A DNA stretch of 64,000 bases from Povalibacter uvarum (GTDB lineage Bacteria > Pseudomonadota > Gammaproteobacteria > Steroidobacterales > Steroidobacteraceae): assembly GCF_014202975.1 (NCBI RefSeq), contig NZ_JACHHZ010000001.1, forward strand, positions 868,001-932,000, given 5' to 3'. A program made the position numbers and the translations under genes. Of this stretch, positions 49,223-60,261 are shown piece after piece; position 1 is the first letter of the stretch, and every line of letters begins with the position of its first letter. The notes under the pieces are model-generated. The model was not told the DNA's origin. It saw only the letters and a list, made by a program, of their open reading frames with translations, and did not search any database.

Positions 49223-50299
49223 ATGCGCGTATACAATTTCAGCCCCGGCCCCGCGGTCCTGCCCCAGGAAGTTCTCGAACAGGCTCGCGAAGAGCTGCTC
49301 GACTGGCGTGGCACGGGCATGTCGGTGATGGAGATGAGCCATCGCGGCAAGGCGTTCATCTCGATCGCTGAAGCAGCGGAAGCTGACCTGCGGGAGCTGC
49401 TCGCGATTCCATCGAACTACAAAGTGCTGTTCCTGCAGGGCGGCGCGATGGCGCAGTTCGCCGGCGTTGCGATGAACCTGTCGAACAAGGACAGCGTCGT
49501 CGACTACGTGAATACCGGCGCATGGTCCAAGAAGGCCATCGGCGAAGCGAAGCAGTACGCAAAAGTGAATGTGGCCGCCGACGCCGGCGAGCCGTACGCA
49601 TCGATTCCCGCATTTGCTTCGTGGAACCGCAGCGCGGATGCGGCCTATCTGCACTACACGCCGAACGAGACGATCGGCGGTGTCGAGTTCCACTACGTGC
49701 CGGACGTGGGCAACGTGCCGCTGGTCGCGGACATGTCGTCGACGATTCTCTCCCGACCGATCGACGTGTCGAAGTTCGGCCTGATCTATGCGGGTGCGCA
49801 GAAGAACATCGGCCCGGCCGGGCTCACGCTCGTGATCGTGCGCGACGACCTGCTCGGCAAGGCGCGGCCCGAAACACCGTCGTTCATGAACTATGCGCAG
49901 ATGGCGAAGGAAGGCTCGATGCTGAACACGCCGCCGACCTTCGCGTGGTATCTCTCCGGACTCGTGTTCCAGTGGCTGAAGAAGAACGGCGGGCTCAAGG
50001 CGATGGGTGAGCGCAACCGCGCCAAAGCGGAGCTGCTCTACAACGCGATCGATGGGTCGGGTTTCTACCGCAACCCGGTCGCGAAGGACGCGCGTTCGTG
50101 GATGAACGTTCCGTTCACGCTCGCCAAGCCGGAGCTCGACAAGACCTTCACGACGGAAGCAAAGAGTGCCGGTCTCGTGACGCTCGAAGGGCATCGGTCC
50201 GTCGGCGGCATGCGGGCCAGCATCTATAACGCGATGCCGGTCGAAGGCGTCAAGGCGCTGGTCGATTTCATGAACGACTTCGCAAGGAAGCACGGATGA
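49223..50299 (+). CDS. serC: Phosphoserine aminotransferase
   Basis: 358-residue PLP enzyme of serine and pyridoxal synthesis. It starts [16 protein letters not shown]; the PLP-binding Lys is in [17 protein letters not shown]. The C-terminal conserved segment is [18 protein letters not shown]. It lies 44 bases after gyrA, and its stop overlaps the serA start by four bases. Confidence 0.97.
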   Translation: MRVYNFSPGPAVLPQEVLEQAREELLDWRGTGMSVMEMSHRGKAFISIAEAAEADLRELLAIPSNYKVLFLQGGAMAQFAGVAMNLSNKDSVVDYVNTGAWSKKAIGEAKQYAKVNVAADAGEPYASIPAFASWNRSADAAYLHYTPNETIGGVEFHYVPDVGNVPLVADMSSTILSRPIDVSKFGLIYAGAQKNIGPAGLTLVIVRDDLLGKARPETPSFMNYAQMAKEGSMLNTPPTFAWYLSGLVFQWLKKNGGLKAMGERNRAKAELLYNAIDGSGFYRNPVAKDARSWMNVPFTLAKPELDKTFTTEAKSAGLVTLEGHRSVGGMRASIYNAMPVEGVKALVDFMNDFARKHG

Positions 50300-51465
50300 C
50301 ATTCCGCGTCCTGACGCTCAACAACATCTCCGTCCGCGGGCTCGACCGTTTTCCCCGGGACCGCTACGAAGTCGCTTCCGAGATCGGTCATCCCGATGCT
50401 GTGCTGGTGCGGTCGGCTGACATGCACGAGATGTCGCTACCCGAGAGCGTCAAGGCGATCGCGCGCGCAGGCGCGGGAACGAACAACATCCCTGTCGGCA
50501 AGTTCTCGAAGCTCGGCGTGCCCGTATTCAATGCGCCGGGCGCCAACGCGAATGCCGTGAAGGAACTGGTCATCGCAGGCTTGTTCCTCGCTGCCCGAAA
50601 CATCTGCCCGGCCTGGGAGTACGTCCGGGGCCTCAAAGGCAACGACGACCAGCTCGATGAGGCGGTCGAGAAGGGCAAGAAGAAGTTCGTCGGCTATGAG
50701 CTGCCGGGCCGCACGCTGGGCGTCATTGGTCTCGGTGCGATCGGCGTCGAGGTTGCAAATACCGCGCATGCACTTGGCATGCACGTGCTCGGCTTCGATC
50801 CGCAGATCACGGTGCAGCGTGCCTGGCAGTTGTCATCGGGCGTCGAGCAGGCGTTGTCGCTGGACGATCTTTTCTCCCGCTGCGACATGGTCACGGTCCA
50901 CGTGCCGCTCATCGATGCGACGAAGCACCTGGTCAATGCGAACCGGCTGCGACTGCTGAAGGATCGCGGCGTCATTCTGAACTTCGCCCGCGCAGGGATC
51001 GTCGACGAGGCTGCAATCATCGAGTCGCTGGATGCGGGCAAGCTCAGTGCGTACGTCTGCGATTTCCCCACGGCACGAGTGAAAGATCATCCGAGAGTCG
51101 TCGCATTGCCGCATCTCGGCGCCTCGACGGGCGAAGCCGAAGAGAATTGTGCCGTCATGGTGGCAGACACGCTGCGGGATTTCCTGGAGAACGGCAACGT
51201 CCGCAACAGCGTGAATTTCCCCGAGGCTGTGCTGCCGCGTACGCCTGGCGCCGCACGAATTGCGATCGCGAACGAGAACGTTCCGAACATGGTCGGCCAG
51301 ATCTCGACCGCGCTCGCGGCCGCCAACCTGAACATCGCCGATCTGCTCAACAAGTCACGGGGCGATCTCGCCTACACGTTGATCGACATCGACGGTGCCG
51401 TGCCGGATTCGGTGATCGGCCAGTTGCGCGGCATCGACGGCGTATTGACCGTCCGCAAGGTGTAG
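50296..51465 (+). CDS. serA: D-3-phosphoglycerate dehydrogenase with ACT domain
   Basis: 389 residues. First enzyme of serine synthesis. NAD site [15 protein letters not shown], Arg in [10 protein letters not shown], catalytic His in [14 protein letters not shown]-terminal ACT domain (about 315-389), the likely serine-feedback part. Coupled by ATGA to serC, the enzyme for the next step. Relatives with the gyrA-serC-pheA order usually have no serA between serC and pheA. Confidence 0.95.
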   Translation: MTFRVLTLNNISVRGLDRFPRDRYEVASEIGHPDAVLVRSADMHEMSLPESVKAIARAGAGTNNIPVGKFSKLGVPVFNAPGANANAVKELVIAGLFLAARNICPAWEYVRGLKGNDDQLDEAVEKGKKKFVGYELPGRTLGVIGLGAIGVEVANTAHALGMHVLGFDPQITVQRAWQLSSGVEQALSLDDLFSRCDMVTVHVPLIDATKHLVNANRLRLLKDRGVILNFARAGIVDEAAIIESLDAGKLSAYVCDFPTARVKDHPRVVALPHLGASTGEAEENCAVMVADTLRDFLENGNVRNSVNFPEAVLPRTPGAARIAIANENVPNMVGQISTALAAANLNIADLLNKSRGDLAYTLIDIDGAVPDSVIGQLRGIDGVLTVRKV

Positions 51466-51467
51466 TC

Positions 51468-52613
51468 GTGCCCGGACCGAAGAAGAAGACCGCGAAGACT
51501 AAGCGCGCGCAGCCCAAGGCAACGCCGGCCGCTGACATTCAGTCGTTTCGCGAACGCATCGATGGTATCGACACGCAGATTCACCAGCTGCTGAACGAGC
51601 GCGCACGCGTCGCAAAGCAGGTGGGGGCATCGAAGGTCGCGCAGGGGCTGCATACCGCGGACTTCTATCGGCCCGAACGCGAGGCGCAGGTGCTGCGCAA
51701 AGCGATCGAACGCAACGAGGGTCCGCTGCGCAACGAAGAGATCGTGCGGCTCTTCCGCGAGATCATGTCTGCCTGCCTCGCGCAGGAAGAGCCCCTCAAG
51801 GTGGCGTTCCTGGGCCCGGAAGGCACGTTCTCGCAGCAGGCGGTGCTCAAGCATTTCGGTCATTCGGTGCGTGCACTGCCGATGGGCGAGATCCGCGAAG
51901 TCTTCGAAGAAGTACAGGCGGGCCACGCGGATTTCGGCGTCGTGCCGGTCGAGAATTCGACCGAGGGCACGGTCAACCACACGCTCGACATGTTCCTGAT
52001 GTCGCCGCTCAAGATATGCGGCGAAGTCGAGCTGCGGATCCATCAGCACCTGCTCGGCAAGATGTCCGGCTTACCTGCCATCTCGCGTGTGTGCTCGCAC
52101 CAGCAGTCGCTTGCACAATGCAGGCAGTGGCTCGATGAGCATCTTCCGGGCGTCGAGCGCATCGCAGCGAGCAGCAATGCCGAGGCAGCACGTCGCGCAC
52201 GTGACGAAGACGGCACCGCTGCAATCGCAGGCCAGACGGCCGCTGAAGTGTACGGACTCAACCTGATCGCCCACGACATCGAGGATCGGCCGGACAACAC
52301 GACCCGCTTCCTCGTGATCGGCCGCAAACCGTTCGATGCCAGCGGGAACGACAAGACCACGCTGCTGTTCTCGGCGGGCGACACGCAATCGCCCGGCACG
52401 TTGCACCGCCTTCTCACGCCGCTGGCACAGAACAACATCAGCATGACGCGGATCGAATCGCGTCCATCGCGCAAGCACAAATGGGACTACGTGTTCTTCA
52501 TCGACGTGCAGGGCCACGCGAGCGAATCGCCGCTGAAGGAGGCGCTCGAGGCGCTGAAGAAGCAGGCGTCGCTGTTTCGGGTGCTGGGGTCGTATCCGTG
52601 TGCGGTGCTGTAA
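51468..52613 (+). CDS. pheA: Chorismate mutase/prephenate dehydratase (P-protein)
   Basis: 381 residues, bifunctional. Chorismate mutase at about 25-110 (FRERIDGIDTQIHQLLNERA), prephenate dehydratase at about 112-290 (VAFLGPEGTFSQQAV and the Thr motif DNTTRFLVIG), ACT domain at about 300-375 with ESRPSRKHKWDYVFF, the phenylalanine-binding pattern. The GTG start lies two bases after the serA stop. A Lys-rich start (PGPKKKTAKTKRAQPK) is an extension. Confidence 0.95.
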   Translation: MPGPKKKTAKTKRAQPKATPAADIQSFRERIDGIDTQIHQLLNERARVAKQVGASKVAQGLHTADFYRPEREAQVLRKAIERNEGPLRNEEIVRLFREIMSACLAQEEPLKVAFLGPEGTFSQQAVLKHFGHSVRALPMGEIREVFEEVQAGHADFGVVPVENSTEGTVNHTLDMFLMSPLKICGEVELRIHQHLLGKMSGLPAISRVCSHQQSLAQCRQWLDEHLPGVERIAASSNAEAARRARDEDGTAAIAGQTAAEVYGLNLIAHDIEDRPDNTTRFLVIGRKPFDASGNDKTTLLFSAGDTQSPGTLHRLLTPLAQNNISMTRIESRPSRKHKWDYVFFIDVQGHASESPLKEALEALKKQASLFRVLGSYPCAVL

Positions 52614-52735
52614 GAGGCTGGTAGCGATGAGCTGCGAGCGAGTAGCCAGAACCTGAAATCCGGCATATGTTGATCGTTGTCGTCTGGTCATTGTCCGGCT
52701 CGCCGCTCACAGCTCGCTGCTCATAGCTCGTATAT

Positions 52736-53869
52736 ATGCCCGACCCCTCCCAACTCGCTGCCGCCTCCGTCCGCACTCTTGCGCCTTACGTTCCGGGCAA
52801 GCCGATCGAAGAGCTGGAGCGCGAGTACGGCATTCGCGACATCATCAAGCTCGCGTCGAATGAGAATCCGCTGGGCCCGGGCGCGAAGGCGCGGGCGGCG
52901 ATCGCGGCCGCTTCGACTGAAATCGGCCTCTATCCCGATGGCGGCGGGTTTGTGCTCAAGCAGGCACTTGCCCGGAAGCTGGGTTGCGCGAACGACGGCA
53001 TCACGCTGGGGAACGGCTCCAACGATGTGCTGGTGATGCTGGCGGAGACGTTCCTCACGCAGGGCGTCGAAGCTGTGTACTCGCAGTACGCATTCGCTGT
53101 TTATCCGATCGCGGTTCAGGCGACGGGAGCAACCGCGCGCGTGGCGCCGGCGCTTCCCGAATCGCATCCGATGGCGCTGGGACACGATCTCGATGCCATG
53201 GCCGCACTGGTGAATGACCGTACGCGCCTGGTGTTCGTCGCCAATCCGAACAATCCGACCGGAACCTGGGTGGAGGCCGCGCCGCTGAAGCAATTCATTG
53301 CGGGGCTGCCGGCCAATGTCATCGTCGTCGTCGACGAGGCATACATCGAGTATGCCCAGGACGAATGTGACCAGGACGGCGGTTTCCCGGACACGAGCCG
53401 CTGGCTCCAGGAATTTCCGAACCTCGTCGTCGTGCGGACTTTTTCCAAGGCATACGGGCTCGCTGGACTGCGCGTCGGCTATGCGCTCTCGAGTCCTGCG
53501 ATTGCCGGGTTGTTGAATCGCGTGCGCCAGGCCTTCAACGTCAACTCCATCGCCATGGCCGCCGCCGTGGCTGCGCTCGACGACACAGAGCATCTGCAGA
53601 AGTCAGCGAAGTTGAATCGGGACGGCATGCATCAACTGGAGGCGGGCCTCGATCAGATGAAGGTTCGCCGCTATCCATCGCGAGGCAACTTCGTCCTCGT
53701 CGATTGCGCTCGGCCGGTCGGCCCCGTGTACGAATCCATGCTGCGCCAGGGAGTCATTGTGCGTCCGGTCGGCAACTATCAGCTGCCGACGCACCTGCGT
53801 CTGACGATCGGAACGCACTCCCAGAATGAGCGTATGCTCGGCGCGCTGCGACAAGCTCTTGGTTCCTGA
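52736..53869 (+). CDS. hisC: Histidinol-phosphate aminotransferase (HisC family)
   Basis: 377-residue PLP enzyme. Asn and Asp of the cofactor site in VFVANPNNPTGTW and VVVDEAYIEYA; Schiff-base Lys in RTFSKAYGLAGLRVGYAL. In this gene neighbourhood the enzyme often works with broad range on imidazole-acetol phosphate and aromatic keto acids. It follows a gap (52614-52735) filled with word-like repeats. Confidence 0.95.
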   Translation: MPDPSQLAAASVRTLAPYVPGKPIEELEREYGIRDIIKLASNENPLGPGAKARAAIAAASTEIGLYPDGGGFVLKQALARKLGCANDGITLGNGSNDVLVMLAETFLTQGVEAVYSQYAFAVYPIAVQATGATARVAPALPESHPMALGHDLDAMAALVNDRTRLVFVANPNNPTGTWVEAAPLKQFIAGLPANVIVVVDEAYIEYAQDECDQDGGFPDTSRWLQEFPNLVVVRTFSKAYGLAGLRVGYALSSPAIAGLLNRVRQAFNVNSIAMAAAVAALDDTEHLQKSAKLNRDGMHQLEAGLDQMKVRRYPSRGNFVLVDCARPVGPVYESMLRQGVIVRPVGNYQLPTHLRLTIGTHSQNERMLGALRQALGS

Positions 53870-53882
53870 AAACTTTCCGAAG

Positions 53883-55196
53883 ATGTCCCACTACATTGTT
53901 CAGCCCGTGCAGGGCGCCGCGGGTTCGATTCGCGTCCCTGGCGACAAGTCCGTTTCACATCGTGCGTTGATGCTCGGCGGCATTGCCGATGGCGTCACCG
54001 AAGTCAGGGGCTTTCTCGAAAGCGAGGATTGCCTCGCGACGATGAAAGCCATGAGCGCGCTGGGCGTGGTCATCGAGCGACCGGGCGTGCAGGAAGTTCG
54101 CGTGCGCGGCGTGGGCATGAAGGGACTGCGCGCCGCGACGCATGCACTCGACATGGGCAATTCCGGAACGGCGATGCGTCTGATGACCGGCCTGCTGAGC
54201 GGCCAGGCATTCGACAGCGAACTGATCGGCGATTCGTCGCTGATGCAGCGGCCGATGGAGCGTGCAGCGACGCCGCTGCGCCAGATGGGCGCGCGAATCG
54301 CGACCCTCAATGGCAGGCCGCCCGTGAAGATTTCCGGCGGATCGAATCTCAACGGCATCCGGTATGAACTGCCGGTGGCGAGCGCCCAGGTGAAGTCCGC
54401 GGTGCTTCTCGCGGGGCTCTATGCGAAGGGCACGACAACGGTCATCGAGCCGGCCGTAACCCGTGATCACACCGAGCGCATGTTGCTGGGATTCGGCTGC
54501 GCGATCGACGTCGCGAACGGCGAGATTCGTCTCGAGCCGCCCGCTCGCCTGAACGCCTGCTCGCTGGAAGTGCCCGGCGATTTCTCGTCCAGCGCGTTCT
54601 TCCTCGTCGCCGGTTCGATCAGCCGCGGATCGGGACTCACGATCAAGGGTGTCGGCATCAACCCGACGCGCACAGGCATGCTCGACATCCTCGCGCTGAT
54701 GGGCGCGGACCTTCGGGTCGTCAATCACCGCACTGCCGGTGCCGAGCCGGTCGCCGATATCGAAGTGCGCCCGGCGAAGCTCAAAGGCATTCACGTGCCC
54801 GAGCATCTCGTGCCGCTGGCGATCGACGAATTCCCGGCGCTGTTCGTCGCAGCCGCCTGCGCCGACGGTGAAACCGTCGTGACGGGAGCCGAGGAATTGC
54901 GCGTGAAGGAGAGCGACCGCATCGCCGTCATGGCCGAGGGGCTGCGCGCGATGGGGGTCGATTGCGAAGTGCTCCCCGACGGCATGCGGATCCAGGGGCG
55001 GCCCGAAGGGCATGCCTTCAGCGGCGGCAAGATCGACAGCCATGGCGACCATCGCATCGCCATGTCGTTCACGGTGGCCAGCCTGCGGTCGGCGGGCCCG
55101 ATCGAGATCGCAGACGTCGCGAATGTCGCGACCTCATTCCCGGGCTTCCTTCAGACCGCCCGGTCGGCCGGGCTCGATCTGGTCGAACGGCCCTGA
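53883..55196 (+). CDS. aroA: 3-phosphoshikimate 1-carboxyvinyltransferase (EPSP synthase)
   Basis: 437 residues. Starts MSHYIVQPVQGAAGSIRVPG with the signature GDKSVSHRALML; further LDMGNSGTAMRLMTGLLSG and LRVKESDRIAVMAEGL. The ATG at 53883 is chosen by family start. In Pseudomonas aroA in this place is fused to tyrA; here it stands alone and no tyrA is seen. It lies 13 bases after hisC. Confidence 0.96.
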   Translation: MSHYIVQPVQGAAGSIRVPGDKSVSHRALMLGGIADGVTEVRGFLESEDCLATMKAMSALGVVIERPGVQEVRVRGVGMKGLRAATHALDMGNSGTAMRLMTGLLSGQAFDSELIGDSSLMQRPMERAATPLRQMGARIATLNGRPPVKISGGSNLNGIRYELPVASAQVKSAVLLAGLYAKGTTTVIEPAVTRDHTERMLLGFGCAIDVANGEIRLEPPARLNACSLEVPGDFSSSAFFLVAGSISRGSGLTIKGVGINPTRTGMLDILALMGADLRVVNHRTAGAEPVADIEVRPAKLKGIHVPEHLVPLAIDEFPALFVAAACADGETVVTGAEELRVKESDRIAVMAEGLRAMGVDCEVLPDGMRIQGRPEGHAFSGGKIDSHGDHRIAMSFTVASLRSAGPIEIADVANVATSFPGFLQTARSAGLDLVERP

Positions 55197-55211
55197 CCCC
55201 GGCCCTGAGCA

Positions 55212-55901
55212 ATGACGCCGCCGGCCGCCGTTCTGACGATCGATGGACCCAGCGGGTCCGGTAAGGGAACGGTCGCCCGGCGGGTAGCCGACGAACTGGG
55301 CTGGCACCTGCTGGACAGCGGGGCCCTCTACCGGCTGGTGGCATACGCCGCGCTGTCCCGGTCAGTCCCCCTGGACGATGAGGCCAGGACGGCCGAGATT
55401 GCCCGGACCCTGGCGGTCCGGTTCGGCGCGGATGCCGGTGGAAACGAGCAGATCTGGCTCGATGGCAGCGAGGTCAGCCGGGAGATCCGGACCGAGCGGG
55501 CGGGGGACGGGGCCTCCCGCGTGGCCGCCATCCCGGCGGTCAGAGCGGCTCTGGTGGCGCGTCAGAGGGCGTTTGCCCAAGCTCCGGGGCTGGTTGCCGA
55601 CGGTCGGGACATGGGCACGGTCATTTTCCCGGAGGCGACGCTCAAGATTTACCTCACGGCAAGCGCCGAAGAACGGGCCCGGCGTCGCTATAACCAGTTG
55701 AAAGACAAGGGTCTCGGTGCTAACCTCGCCGCCCTTTCGCAGGAGATCGCCGAGCGCGATCGGCGCGACGCAAGCCGCCCGATAGCCCCGCTCAGGCCCG
55801 CCGACGACGCCCAGATCATAGATTCCACTTCTATGAGCATCGATGCGGTCGTCGCACGCGTGCTCGAGCTGGCAGCAGAGCGGTTCCCGGGAAAGATTTA
55901 G
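55212..55901 (+). CDS. cmk: Cytidylate kinase
   Basis: 229-residue CMP/dCMP kinase. P-loop DGPSGSGKGTVARR, LDSGALYRLVAYAA, and VADGRDMGTVIFPEA. It lies 15 bases after aroA and precedes rpsA, a classic pair. Confidence 0.96.
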   Translation: MTPPAAVLTIDGPSGSGKGTVARRVADELGWHLLDSGALYRLVAYAALSRSVPLDDEARTAEIARTLAVRFGADAGGNEQIWLDGSEVSREIRTERAGDGASRVAAIPAVRAALVARQRAFAQAPGLVADGRDMGTVIFPEATLKIYLTASAEERARRRYNQLKDKGLGANLAALSQEIAERDRRDASRPIAPLRPADDAQIIDSTSMSIDAVVARVLELAAERFPGKI

Positions 55902-55906
55902 AAGAA

Positions 55907-56024
55907 GGCTTGAGCCGCGAGGCTCGAGGCGTGAGCCAGAAGTCGAGCGGAAGCTCCAGTCCACAGCTGAGACAGCAGTTCTTGGCGACTTCTGGCTCAA
56001 GCCTCGTACCTTGAGCCTCACGCC
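55907..56024. repeat. Large imperfect inverted repeat between cmk and rpsA
   Basis: Arms of 39 bases (55907-55945 and 55986-56024) match as reverse complements at 32 of 39 positions, with the inner 14 bases perfect. The spacer is 40 bases. The arms are built from short related words (TTGAGCC, CGAGGCT, GTGAGCC). A transcript would form a long hairpin, possibly a terminator or processing site before rpsA. Confidence 0.8.
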
Positions 56025-56132
56025 CTTGTTTTCGTAGGTGCCGCGCCGGATGTGCGGTTCGATTCAACAACCCCTCGCTGGTGAAGGATCACGGCAAGGA
56101 TCAGCGGGTCCTTTGTGACCCCGGAAGTACTC

Positions 56133-57809
<1,677 letters not shown>

Positions 57810-57913
57810 TCACGCCGTCGGCGCAGGTGTACGCGAACCGTGCATCTGCGCCGCGTCCCTTGGGTCCGTCGATCCGGGGCGTTGACGGTGGAAGAACAAC
57901 AACGGGCCCGAGC

Positions 57914-58216
57914 ATGACCAAATCGGAACTCATCGAGCTCATTGCAGCAAAACAAAAGCATCTGCCCGCGAAGGACGTCGAACTTGCGGTGAAGCAGGTG
58001 CTCGAGATCATGAGCGATGCACTCGCTCAGGGTCAGCGCATCGAGATTCGCGGCTTCGGCAGTTTCTCGCTGCATTTCCGTCCGCCGCGTCAGGGACGCA
58101 ATCCCAAGACCGGCGAAACCGTTGCGCTGTCGGGGAAGAACGTTCCTCACTTCAAGCCCGGCAAGGACCTGCGTGAACGCGTGAACGACGGAGCGGGCAA
58201 CGCAATCCGCGATTGA
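57914..58216 (+). CDS. ihfB: Integration host factor subunit beta
   Basis: 100-residue HU/IHF-family DNA-bending protein. Starts [14 protein letters not shown]; the arm region reads [27 protein letters not shown] (in parts), with the Pro that intercalates into DNA. In relatives the gene also follows rpsA. Confidence 0.96.
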   Translation: MTKSELIELIAAKQKHLPAKDVELAVKQVLEIMSDALAQGQRIEIRGFGSFSLHFRPPRQGRNPKTGETVALSGKNVPHFKPGKDLRERVNDGAGNAIRD

Positions 58217-58242
58217 TCGCCGGCGACACCGGTCGTGGCCCC

Positions 58243-58533
58243 ATGCGACGCGTCTTATTCATCGGCTCCCTTTGTCTTGCAGCGCTGCTCGCGCTGCTGA
58301 TCAGCGCGACCAATCCCAGTCGCGTTGAAATCGAGCTCGCCTTCGGCCGGCTCGTTTCTCCCCTCGGACTCGCACTGGTCATCGCCTTCACGCTGGGACT
58401 GCTTTGCGGCCTCGCGGGCCGGATGTATTGGGTTGCCGAACTCCTCACCGAACGCGGTCGCCTGCGGCGTGCGTTGCGAATGGCCGAAGCGAGCGCCCGC
58501 TCGAACGCAGCGGCGGAAGACAGCGCGGAATAA
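58243..58533 (+). CDS. lapA: LapA family inner membrane protein (DUF1049)
   Basis: 96 residues with two membrane helices (VLFIGSLCLAALLALLI and LGLALVIAFTLGLLCGLAG). In E. coli LapA pairs with LapB in control of lipopolysaccharide synthesis, and lapB is the next gene. Here no lapB follows. The ATG at 58243 is chosen over an in-frame TTG overlapping ihfB because the membrane helix should be at the N-terminus. Confidence 0.85.
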   Translation: MRRVLFIGSLCLAALLALLISATNPSRVEIELAFGRLVSPLGLALVIAFTLGLLCGLAGRMYWVAELLTERGRLRRALRMAEASARSNAAAEDSAE

Positions 58534-58726
58534 GCATCTGAGTCCGACTGAACGGCAATGCCTTCCAGTCCGAGCTGGTGTCTAGCTGACTAACCGCTTT
58601 TCTGCTCCCTTCCTTCAGTAATTCAGAACCGCGCCCCCTTCCTACTCCGCCACACTCCCGCTGCCGGTTGCGAAACGCTCCGGTGGTTCGATTCAACTTC
58701 AGGAAAAATCCAGGCAGGGAGACGCC

Positions 58727-59032
58727 ATGTTCACTTCCAGTTCTATCTCGCAGGCAACGCGCCGCTCGATCCAGGTTCTGATCGCCAGTCTGTTCCCGAT
58801 CCTCGCGTGGGCGGGGCCGGTCGATATCAACAAGGCGGATGCCGCCACCATCGCCAGGGAGCTGCAGGGCATCGGCCTGAGCAAGGCACAGGCCATCGTC
58901 TCCTACCGGGAGAAAAACGGTGCCTTCAAGAGTGTCGATGAGCTGTCCAAGGTCAAGGGCATCGGTGCCAAGACGCTGGAACGCAACCGGGCCAATATCC
59001 GGCTGGACGGCGCGGACAAGAAACCGGGCTGA
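58727..59032 (+). CDS. ComEA-like helix-hairpin-helix protein
   Basis: 101 residues. A signal-peptide-like helix (about 15-29, VLIASLFPILAWAG) and one HhH DNA-binding domain: VDINKADAATIARELQGIGLSKAQAIVSYR (two adjoining parts) and VDELSKVKGIGAKTL. Small secreted ComEA proteins bind incoming DNA in natural transformation. No other competence genes are near. Confidence 0.88.
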   Translation: MFTSSSISQATRRSIQVLIASLFPILAWAGPVDINKADAATIARELQGIGLSKAQAIVSYREKNGAFKSVDELSKVKGIGAKTLERNRANIRLDGADKKPG

Positions 59033-59167
59033 TTTTCTGCCGCTGCAGGCAACTTTCTGCGCCGCAAGATCGTTGCAGACCGGATGACGTCCATGTGAGA
59101 TGGGCGTCATCCGGCCAGAACGACGCTTGCGATATGATGCCGCGTCGATATCAACGGAGGCGTGGCA

Positions 59168-60067
59168 GTGACCCAGGCGAAAGACATCAGAACGGCCGTA
59201 TTTCCGGTCGCAGGTCGTGGTACCCGATTCCTTCCGGCAACGAAGGCGAGCCCGAAGGAGATGTTGCCGATCGTCGACAAGCCGTTGATCCAGTACGCAG
59301 CCGAAGAAGCCCTTGCTGCGGGTGCTCGCAAGCTCGTCTTCATCACGGGCAGCTCCAAGCGGGCCATCGAGGACCACTTCGACAGCGACCACGAACTCGA
59401 GGAGGCGCTCGAGGCGCAGGGCAAGATGGAACTGCTCAAGGCGTTGAAGAAAATCGTTCCGTCCTGGGCGAGCTGCATCTACATCCGTCAGCCGTCGCCG
59501 CTGGGTCTGGGGCACGCAGTGTGGTGCGCGAAGCCTGTCGTCGGTAACGAACCGTTCTTCGTTCACCTCGCTGACGACCTGATTGACGCCGCGACGCCTT
59601 GCCTCAGGCAGATGGCTGCGGTGCATGCAGAGCGCGGTGGCAGCGTTCTTGGTGTGGAGCAGGTGCCGCGCAACGAGACGGACAAGTACGGCATCGTTGC
59701 GACCGACGAAGCCGACGGCCGCATCAGCAGGGTCAAGCAGATCGTCGAAAAGCCCCGTCCCCAGAATGCGCCTTCGACGCTCGCGGTTGTCGGTCGCTAT
59801 CTGTTGTCGCCGACGATTTTCGACAAGCTCGAGCGCACCGGCCGTGGTGCCGGCGGCGAGATTCAGCTCACCGATGCCATCGCGGACCTATTGGCCGACG
59901 AGCCGGTGTACGCCTACGAATTCGAAGGACGCCGCTACGATTGCGGCAGCAAGATCGGCTATCTGCAGGCGACGGTCGAGTACGGTCTCAAGCACGAGGC
60001 ACTCGGCGCGAAGTTCAGCGAGTACCTGGTGAAGCTTGCGAACGGGTTGCCGGGCGCGAAGCAGTAG
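59168..60067 (+). CDS. galU: UTP-glucose-1-phosphate uridylyltransferase
   Basis: 299 residues. Nucleotide site [19 protein letters not shown] and [15 protein letters not shown], followed by the [11 protein letters not shown] metal region. The ribosome site GGAGG (59156-59160) decides for the GTG at 59168; the in-frame GTG at 59162 is only one base from it. The enzyme makes UDP-glucose for envelope sugars. Confidence 0.95.
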   Translation: MTQAKDIRTAVFPVAGRGTRFLPATKASPKEMLPIVDKPLIQYAAEEALAAGARKLVFITGSSKRAIEDHFDSDHELEEALEAQGKMELLKALKKIVPSWASCIYIRQPSPLGLGHAVWCAKPVVGNEPFFVHLADDLIDAATPCLRQMAAVHAERGGSVLGVEQVPRNETDKYGIVATDEADGRISRVKQIVEKPRPQNAPSTLAVVGRYLLSPTIFDKLERTGRGAGGEIQLTDAIADLLADEPVYAYEFEGRRYDCGSKIGYLQATVEYGLKHEALGAKFSEYLVKLANGLPGAKQ

Positions 60068-60077
60068 GATCCAGATC

Positions 60078-60196
60078 GGTGGCCGTTGATCGGCGCGGCC
60101 ACCAACCCTCGCACCGTTCAGGTCCGCGTGCGCTGACAAGCGGCGCTCGCGACCTTCCTCAGCGGCACTACGCGGTTTTCCGCTTGCAGGAAAACC
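60078..60196. other. Two hairpins after galU
   Basis: GGTGGCCG (60078-60085) pairs with CGGCCACC (60096-60103); GGTTTTCC (60174-60181) pairs with GGAAAACC (60189-60196) around a 7-base loop. Neither has a T run. They may end galU transcription or protect its mRNA; the second lies about 65 bases before the gabT start. Confidence 0.5.
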
Positions 60197-60261
60197 CCGG
60201 TCCGCGCCGATAATCCATCGCGCCGATAAATTCATCTCCCATTATTCGCTCCGAGGCTGAC

